From contig CM073328.1 of NCBI GenBank assembly GCA_037043015.1, positions 16,279,495 through 16,343,494 of the forward strand: DNA of 64,000 bases, written 5' to 3'. The notes under the pieces were generated by a model. It made no database searches, was not told where the DNA came from, and saw nothing but the letters and a program-made list of their open reading frames with translations. How positions within the stretch are numbered: position 1 is the first letter of the stretch; each line of letters begins with the position of its first letter. A program made the position numbers and the translations under genes. The DNA is from Bryum argenteum. Taxonomy: Eukaryota > Streptophyta > Bryopsida > Bryales > Bryaceae. Below, piece by piece: positions 57,698 to 64,000 of the stretch.

Positions 57698-57900
57698 TTA
57701 ATACTGCAGCAACAAGAGCTTTGCAATCAACGGCATGCTGATGTACAGTTGCAGGTCCGTTGCAATCGATCTCGGTGTTCGCGGAGTTCGAGGTGCCTGA
57801 ACAACTGAACACAATCAAACAGAAAATCTCTTTTGATGCATCCCATGCAGGATTGGCTGGGTGAGTTGAAACCCGGCCAGCGAGCTGGTCACGGAGCCTC
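57698..57900 (-). pseudogene. continuation of the decayed LRR receptor kinase copy
   Basis: From ATACTGCAGCAACAAGAGC onward this matches the intron 4 and exon 4 region of the main gene (40,790-40,970), including GGAGTTCGAGGTGCCTGAACA. Similarity fades near 57,860-57,900. Confidence 0.6.
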
Positions 57901-57963
57901 GTGGGCAGGGCGAGGTCGCTCGGGCAGGGGGACGCATTTGACGATACATCCCAACACTGTTCA

Positions 57964-58299
57964 CTACGATTCAGTTACCCTAAACCTCGACAGGTGGGCC
58001 TCGCAGTTTCGGCTGCTCGTTTCGCCGCCGCGATTCTGGTATCCTGCTGCTGCTCTCCTCGGCTTTCCCATCAATGGAATGTCGACCCTGCGTCGAATGC
58101 CATGCGTCACTCCGAATACTCCCAAGAGGACTGACGTTGTTAAGTTTCGCATGTGAATGTTGACAAGCTCTAATGTATCGCCGGTTACCTTCACACACCG
58201 CATTGTGAAGCTCTTCATCATCGGCATGGCCTCGAGCTCCGTTGAGTCGATGAACATATTTCGTAAATCCAACGTCTTCAGCACTTTGCCTGGTACCAA
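57964..58299 (-). pseudogene. LRR-like fragment, gene not recognised
   Basis: The minus-strand frame contains VLKTLDLRNMFIDSTELEAM, with the LxxLDL pattern of a leucine-rich repeat, then KSFTMRCVKVTGDTLELVNI. It could be an exon of an NBS-LRR, F-box/LRR or similar protein, or the far 5' part of the decayed receptor kinase. There is no start, partner exon or second domain, so it is best treated as a remnant. Confidence 0.3.
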
Positions 58300-59643
58300 G
58301 CACAGAGAGTGACCGATTCACTCCACCATTTAAAACTGGTGCATGGTTACAGCAGATATTGATTTTTACACTGGTGTTTGAACCGAAAATGGGTTGATTG
58401 AAATTGAAGTCTTACAGCAGAGATTGATTAATCCACTGGTGTCACTACAAGAAAACCGAGAATTTTTCCAAATTTTTCATGTATTTGCTTTTGTTTCCTG
58501 ATTTTGTCGTAGTATGATTGAACCGGAGATGGGTTGATTGAAGGTTTACAGTTCTGAGATAAGATTTTGAGAATGCTCGTCCGGCGCATGATCGCTTGCT
58601 GTCCATAATCCACGATGCAAAGATGTTGGAGAGAAGCTTGAACAGAAGGTATTCATCGAATGACGTGAAAAGGGTCGCTCAGCCAGAAATCTGTTCGTCT
58701 TCGCTCGGCTTCAGGGAAGGTCTTCGATCTAGAGCAAAAAAGAGAATAACGAAGCTTTGATGCCTTGGTTGCAGCTAACATCTAGGAGACAAGATGAAAC
58801 TGAAGTGACCGCACATGAAAAGAGAATCGGCAGTCTTTCAGATCTGGAATCCTTTTCATTCAACGAGATTTGTAGGCTTGCACTTTTCGAAATATTTATG
58901 CAAAGCTAAGACTTCCAGGTCAAGCGAAAACTTTCTGTCTTCTATCTATCAAGGTAGGGGTATATACTACCTACTACTTATTGAGCCCTACTGATATCAG
59001 GTCTTACAACGGAAAACTAAACGATCACCGCATGTACAAAGACAAAATAATGGAATTGGCTGGGTCGGTCTTGTGGGGCTTGTAAGGGGATATTAAGTAT
59101 TTTGAGAGAATTTGCAATCTCAATTTAAATCAGTGGTTAAAAATAGTAAATCTGGTGTCAAGTAAAATGAGACTTAATTGAAAATGAGAATCGAATGAAC
59201 CCAACAAAAGAATGTAATTTGAACCCTCGATACCAAAAATTCTATTAATATATTTGTTGATCATTAATATTCATTATTTTGAGACGTAAAGTATATTGAG
59301 ACTACTTCACATCTCATTACTTGAGTCATAGATTGCAAGCTTGAAGGACCAAAAAGTATTATGCATGATGAATATTCTTACTTTAAAGAAAAATATATAT
59401 AAGAAGTAATCCGATCTAAGGACATATTAATATCTATAGAGAAATAAAATTATCACAACACTAATGGAAGGAAATAATCCCATGGAAATACATTGAAATG
59501 GATATACCATCTTACTATAAATAGATAAATCATCTCTAGAAGTAGTGTCATACTACTCTAATTTGCATTGGCTACATTGCGATGAGAAAGAATGTACCAT
59601 TGTAACTAATATAATCTAATATAACTATCTATTAATATGAAAA
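58300..59643. other. intergenic flank left of DUF7869 copy 2, nothing firm
   Basis: No gene recognised. If copy 2 belongs to a transposon built like the first one, the element's left end should lie within the last few hundred bases here. I found no sequence resembling the AACCTCG terminus, and the other end would be beyond the window. Confidence 0.4.
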
Positions 59644-62460
59644 CTACTCATCAAACTCAATAATTGAGTCCTTAATAATTGAAATTTGTAGCTCCGGTAT
59701 GCACATCTTGGGATTAACGGTTTCAAGACGAAATCTTGGCTTCCAAGCTCCCATGATCGATGTTGTAGCCACCCAAGTTCGATCATAATCCATATCTTTA
59801 CACCAAGAGTTACCTCTTCTTGTATCCCACCCTTCGTAAGTGTCAGGATTGACATGTTTAGAAGATACTGGCTTCCAATACTCAATGTGGATTTCTTGAG
59901 GATGCTCTACACTAGCATTTGGGTTGCTCAAAGCACGAGCTATCCAAAATTTCTTAAGATCTCCATCAGCCGGACGTAGCACAAGTAGGTATCCCTCATA
60001 AACATCCCGTCCAACTCTGAATGATGCTTGTGGACGATCTCGTATTTGTCCTACGAACGGAGGATCAACAGCAAATTCCTCGCGCAATTCTCCGTTATCT
60101 TCAAATCGATCCTCTTCACTTGGAGAGTACCTAGAAGTAGGCCAAAATCCATCCCTAAACGTTGATGGAGCAGGGACGGGTAAATCTAAAGCCTCACGAA
60201 CTGCTTTCCAATAGTAAATGAATTGTTCATGATGTCTACGATAGTCGCCTGTTGGATCAGCATCCGCCAAGGACTCCCACAAGCTCACGAAACCACTAAT
60301 TCCCTTTCGAATATCTTCTATATTCTTCATTTTGTTTGGAACTAGTAACGTAGGATCTCCAAGAGGAACCTGAGGTTGACCATTTGGCAAAACTTTCCAC
60401 AACCTAACCCCTGCACTATCTTGAGGAAGCCACTCGCTATCCGTACACAGAATTTTGTACTGCATCAAAGGCCAGCCGGAAGCATCTCTAAAAAACCTAA
60501 ATTGTTGGGCACTAGTATGCCCAGATAACGCCTCGTCGCCATCACAAAGGTAACCTTTGATGAACGTCTTAAAATCCGGAACTTCCTCAATTAAGTGAGG
60601 AATTACCGGCTTATCCTCTGTGTCCATGAAAGATCTCATGAGAAGGGGAACAGTAGGGTAGCTGTTGGTCTTGAGCTTACTACTCCATCGCCCGAAAAGA
60701 GCATCAATATCTTCATGAGTGTGACCCACAATAAGGAAGTTCAAGTAAATCTCTCTAAAAACGCCCTTGTACACGAGCAGTGAAAAGAATGCAAAAACAA
60801 ATCGATTCTTATTATCCCCGCAAGCATTATCTAGCTGCATGTGTAGCACCGGAGGAAGAGTCTTTCCCGGGATTGGAGCCTCTGGGAGAAGACCAAGCGA
60901 ATCCAAGCACATGTCCGCCCCATCCAAAACAGCCTCAGAGAGAGGGCTACTTCTACCACCACAAAACAACTGCCTGGAAGAGCACTTCGGAGGAGATTCC
61001 AAATCTCTTAGCAGTTGAGCAAAAGAACCGATAGTATGATTAGAATCCGTGGGATATATATCGAGGCCGTAATGTGCGTAACGTACATCTCCTTGTCCAT
61101 GAGCAATCATGCCTGTGATGGAAACCGGCAATTTCATGAAGGAATCGGTCGATTTACTCTTGTGTGAGAATTGCGGAGAGGCTGTCTTGGAATGATCCAT
61201 TTTGTCATGAATAATACACAAAGAAGATTCGGGCCGTGTCTCAGACTCTGAGTGGTTACTATAATAGAGCAACCTATGTGCCATTTGAGAAGTATTATGG
61301 CGTTTGAATTTGGCATCATGAAGAGCCCATGCGCGACTGCCTCGCGTACTGGATGCTCGAAGTTGTTTGATTTTGTCACATTCACCACAACGAGCAAATG
61401 TGTCACCCTTTTGCTTGGAAAAGTACTCTTGGAATGATTCTTGCCGGATCCTACTTAGAGCAGATTTTGATATAGGAGGAAGACCGTGGACGACATTGAT
61501 GGCATTCACCTCTGGTAAATTGTCCCTCCAGCGGAAGGAAGAGGGCAAGCACTTAGACACAACCTTCTCGCCCGTATCAACAGTCTTTGTTCGATGCGGC
61601 ATGAGATCCGCAGCATTTTCCACAATGGCTTGAAGGGATGCTGTGGCTTGCAATGTTTGGATACGAGGTTTCTTTGAACCACAGTTTCCATGGTCCTCCG
61701 CTTGCTGTCCGTCTTGATAGGCATACCTCCACCGGAAGAATGTGGCACGTGACACGCCCATAATCAGGTACCACGCCACGCAACACACCTCAATACCCTC
61801 CAACATAATCATGTCATTTCCGTCCGCCGCTTCGTGGACTTGACCATGCACACTAAGGAGACAATGTTTTCTGAAGTAAACATCACCGCGAACATAGAAC
61901 TGGAACCTCAAATCTTTAATTTTGCCTCGAGGGATAGGGTGCACACAGTTCTTTGGACAACAATAAGTTGTTGAAACAAAGTTGATGGACTCCGGTGTAA
62001 GAAAGTACTCCTTCTTAGGTGGTGAATCCCGAAGACGCCTTTGACGTTTGCTCTCGTACTGGCGTAGACCAACTCGTGGTGGCCGACCAAAAACCTTGCA
62101 AGCCGCATTGAAGATGGCGCGTTGGTCGTGGTCGTAGAGGCTTGCTCCGTTGAGAAGGACATGCGTGATTGGCCATGCACGCAAAGAGTAGATCCAACTG
62201 AAAGGAACCTCTGCTTCTAGTAATGACTCTGCTATCTGTACGCAGACAAAGTCGGATCCAAGAGGCCGACTACCAGTCTCTGGGACGACGCTAGAGTCAA
62301 CGGATTGACAGACAGCTTTTGCAACTTCAACACCGGCGTCATTCAGAAGAGTGACTCGTTTCGACACCCATGATGAACGGCTAAAACCCTCGCACTGTGC
62401 AACTCCTTCAGGTAGAACTGGTGGACGGAAATCGACACCGTTGACAACGAAAGTCTCCAT
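59644..62460 (-). CDS. DUF7869-type probable DDE transposase, intact copy 2 (938 aa)
   Basis: One uninterrupted exon. I start at METFVVNG because a pyrimidine tract ending TTTTTTGTAG|G lies directly before this ATG; the open frame continues 32 codons further upstream into that intron. Residues ~160-185 carry CCPKNCVHPIPRGKIKDL, probably zinc-binding with the later CGECDKI (~355). The likely RNase H-fold catalytic region is IIHDKMDHSKTASP (~418), then GDVRYAHYGLDIYPTD, LHMQLDNACGDNKN (~541) and VGHTHEDIDALFGRWS (~578), giving a D...D...E/D series. The C-terminal 250 residues include tryptophan-rich segments resembling a chromatin-reader or DNA-contact module, but no family is assigned. DUF7869 proteins are widespread and mostly uncharacterised; the transposase role is inference from the acidic motifs and from copy 1. 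A palindrome array lies ~100 bp upstream. Confidence 0.8.
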   Translation of the reverse strand: METFVVNGVDFRPPVLPEGVAQCEGFSRSSWVSKRVTLLNDAGVEVAKAVCQSVDSSVVPETGSRPLGSDFVCVQIAESLLEAEVPFSWIYSLRAWPITHVLLNGASLYDHDQRAIFNAACKVFGRPPRVGLRQYESKRQRRLRDSPPKKEYFLTPESINFVSTTYCCPKNCVHPIPRGKIKDLRFQFYVRGDVYFRKHCLLSVHGQVHEAADGNDMIMLEGIEVCCVAWYLIMGVSRATFFRWRYAYQDGQQAEDHGNCGSKKPRIQTLQATASLQAIVENAADLMPHRTKTVDTGEKVVSKCLPSSFRWRDNLPEVNAINVVHGLPPISKSALSRIRQESFQEYFSKQKGDTFARCGECDKIKQLRASSTRGSRAWALHDAKFKRHNTSQMAHRLLYYSNHSESETRPESSLCIIHDKMDHSKTASPQFSHKSKSTDSFMKLPVSITGMIAHGQGDVRYAHYGLDIYPTDSNHTIGSFAQLLRDLESPPKCSSRQLFCGGRSSPLSEAVLDGADMCLDSLGLLPEAPIPGKTLPPVLHMQLDNACGDNKNRFVFAFFSLLVYKGVFREIYLNFLIVGHTHEDIDALFGRWSSKLKTNSYPTVPLLMRSFMDTEDKPVIPHLIEEVPDFKTFIKGYLCDGDEALSGHTSAQQFRFFRDASGWPLMQYKILCTDSEWLPQDSAGVRLWKVLPNGQPQVPLGDPTLLVPNKMKNIEDIRKGISGFVSLWESLADADPTGDYRRHHEQFIYYWKAVREALDLPVPAPSTFRDGFWPTSRYSPSEEDRFEDNGELREEFAVDPPFVGQIRDRPQASFRVGRDVYEGYLLVLRPADGDLKKFWIARALSNPNASVEHPQEIHIEYWKPVSSKHVNPDTYEGWDTRRGNSWCKDMDYDRTWVATTSIMGAWKPRFRLETVNPKMCIPELQISIIKDSIIEFDE

Positions 62461-62558
62461 CCTACAAAAAAGAAGAAGATTAAAAACATAACTTAGTGCT
62501 TGTTTAATAGCATACAAGATGATCGAATATGAAAACCGAGCCAAAAATTCCGCCACAA
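62461..62558 (-). promoter_or_regulatory. probable 5' UTR intron end of DUF7869 copy 2
   Basis: TTCTTCTTTTTTGTAG immediately before GATGGAG is a strong plant 3' splice site. Copy 1 has GTATCTGCAG directly before its ATG, so both lineages appear to splice a leader onto the start codon, with the palindrome array in or upstream of that leader. Confidence 0.5.
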
Positions 62559-63495
62559 TTATCCCTGGCCCGTGGATACCAGACTATGGTTGGATATTAT
62601 CCACGCACCGGGTACAATAACGAACTCTACGTGTTAATGTAAATTATCTGTGACCCGGGGATAATGCTTTTTCTTGGGCCGATGCAAGGTTATCTCCGGC
62701 CCGGGGATAACTGTGTAACCGCCCACAAAAAACAGTAATCCCCGGGCCGGGGATAACCTTGCATCGGCCCACAAATTATATTTTCCCCGGGTCGGTGATA
62801 ACTGTTTTTGTGGGCGGATACATAGTTATCCCCGGGCCGGGGATAACCTTGCGTCCTCCCACAAAAAATATTATCTCCGGGCCGGGGATAATATTTTTTT
62901 GGTGGTAACAAAGTTATCCCCAGACAGGGGGTAACCTTGCATCCTCCCAAAAAAATATTATCCCGGCCCGGGGATAATATTTTTGTGGGCGGATACATAG
63001 TTATTCTCGGGCCTGGGATAACCTCGCAACAACCCACCAAAAAAAATATCCCCGGCCCGGGGATAATATTTTTGGCGGTAACAAAGTTATCCCCGGACAG
63101 GGGATAACCTTGCATGTTACCGCCAAAAATATTATCCCTGGGCCGGGGATAATTTTTTTGGTGGATTGTTGCGAGGTTATCCCCGGCCCGGGGATAATGT
63201 TATTATCGTGGGCAGCAGAAATATTATCCCCGGGCCGGGGATAACTGTTTTTGTGGGCGGTTACATAGTTATCCCCGGCCCGGGGATAACCATGCAACTG
63301 CCCACCAAAAATATTATCCCGGCCCGGGATAATATTTCTCGCCGCCCAATAATAATAATATTATCCCCGGGCCGGGGATAATGGTTTTCTTGGGTTGATG
63401 CTAGGATATCCCCGGGGCGTGGATAACCATAATAGCATAGATTCCAGGAATAATCCCTACAGACAGTAGAAGTTATCCCCGGCCCGGGGATAACT
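62559..63495. repeat. GC-rich palindrome array D, about 20 copies upstream of DUF7869 copy 2
   Basis: Each copy is half-site TTATCCCCGG, one central G or C, then the inverted half-site; about half are perfect. Spacing is about 43 bp. Spacers alternate between TTTTTGTGGGCGGATACATAG and, reversed, forms such as CCTTGCATCGGCCCACAAA, so neighbouring units are inverted relative to one another. Outer copies on both sides are degraded (62,559-62,610 and 63,405-63,450). The array is open in several minus-strand frames only because the repeat lacks stops; those frames are not genes. Confidence 0.93.
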
Positions 63496-64000
63496 TGCAT
63501 TCTATTAATAGTAAGTGCTGAACACTGTCATTCATGCCTTGAACTCAATTTGCGAACATCGCTCACCTGCGAATTGCAGAATTCGAAAGGAAAAGAAGGG
63601 CTCGCAACTAAAAAAACCAAGCACAAAAATTAGTACCGAATATAGAAGTCGAGAAATACATGACGAGCAATAGTCTTAACTTGAATCATTATCAAACTAA
63701 TGCAACAATACTGAAACCTCTAAATGCGAAACTACATCAGACGCACTGAGCACCAACTGAAACTTCTTCGACACACACGCAACCTTGAACCTACACACCG
63801 GAACGCAATATGAAATGGAGCGCACCTTGAGAACAAGAACGAGGGAGAGAGGAAAATGAAAGGACACTTGAGAGACAGAGTATGCAACCCGAGCCCGACC
63901 TCAACGGTTACATCGTGAGAGTATCTTTACGCCCGAAATCGTGCAAAAAGCCGACAAATTTTGTCGCAATATGGATCTTGTCTTGATTAGGATTCTAAAA
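63496..64000. other. right edge of the window, nothing recognised
   Basis: No ORF, repeat or motif could be supported. If the element of copy 2 mirrors the first one, its other genes would lie further right, outside the window. Confidence 0.4.

Noticed and set aside
58900-59643. Left terminus of a second DUF7869 transposon
   Set aside because: I looked for a sequence like the AACCTCG end or another inverted partner inside the window and found none; the partner end would lie outside.
62690-63500. Overlapping 79-141 codon open frames rich in PGPG(D/I)N repeats
   Set aside because: They are translations of the GC-rich palindrome array in several frames at once, the expected result of a stop-free repeat, not proteins.

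Overview
The window looks like nuclear DNA of a land plant. The evidence is an LRR receptor kinase built from many 72-75 bp LRR exons with phase-2 introns, a tract of the plant telomere repeat TTTAGGG, a PIF/Harbinger transposon with its usual transposase plus MYB-like pair, and a Ty3/gypsy retroelement. The DUF7869-type proteins make me lean to a non-seed plant (bryophyte, lycophyte or fern), but that is inference. Almost everything here is mobile DNA or its remains.

Layout. 1 to ~5,200: the 3' part of a Ty3/gypsy-type element with a very long extra coding region after integrase. 6,318-25,986: what I read as one 19.7-kb DNA transposon. It has near-perfect 24-bp inverted ends (23/24) and a 4-bp AAAT duplication. 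On the minus strand it holds a small gene, an FCP1-like (HAD) phosphatase gene and a spliced gene combining a ParB/DGQHR-like motif with a methyltransferase-like region. On the plus strand it holds a decayed DUF7869 (probable DDE transposase) gene. It also carries about 60 copies of a 21-bp palindrome with half-site TTTAGCTCGA. 26,690-27,250 and 43,376-43,945: inverted copies of a dispersed repeat. 29,920-42,777 (minus): a 20-exon LRR receptor-like kinase gene with one clear frameshift in the kinase and other doubtful joins. 44,000-49,970: repeat-rich non-coding DNA. 49,980-51,806 plus 57,698-57,900: remains of a second LRR-kinase copy, split by a 5,891-bp PIF/Harbinger transposon (51,807-57,697) that looks whole. 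59,644-62,460 (minus): an intact 938-aa DUF7869 gene with an array of GC-rich palindromes (half-site TTATCCCCGG) just upstream.

Main discovery candidate. Two clearly diverged DUF7869 genes each have, just upstream of the coding region, a dense array of palindromes with the same geometry (10-bp half-site, one free central base, inverted half-site) but unrelated sequence. The first array belongs to a TIR/TSD-bounded element that also encodes a ParB-like protein. This suggests a family of large cargo-carrying plant DNA transposons in which each lineage has its own palindromic recognition site. I could not search any database, so whether it is already described is unknown.
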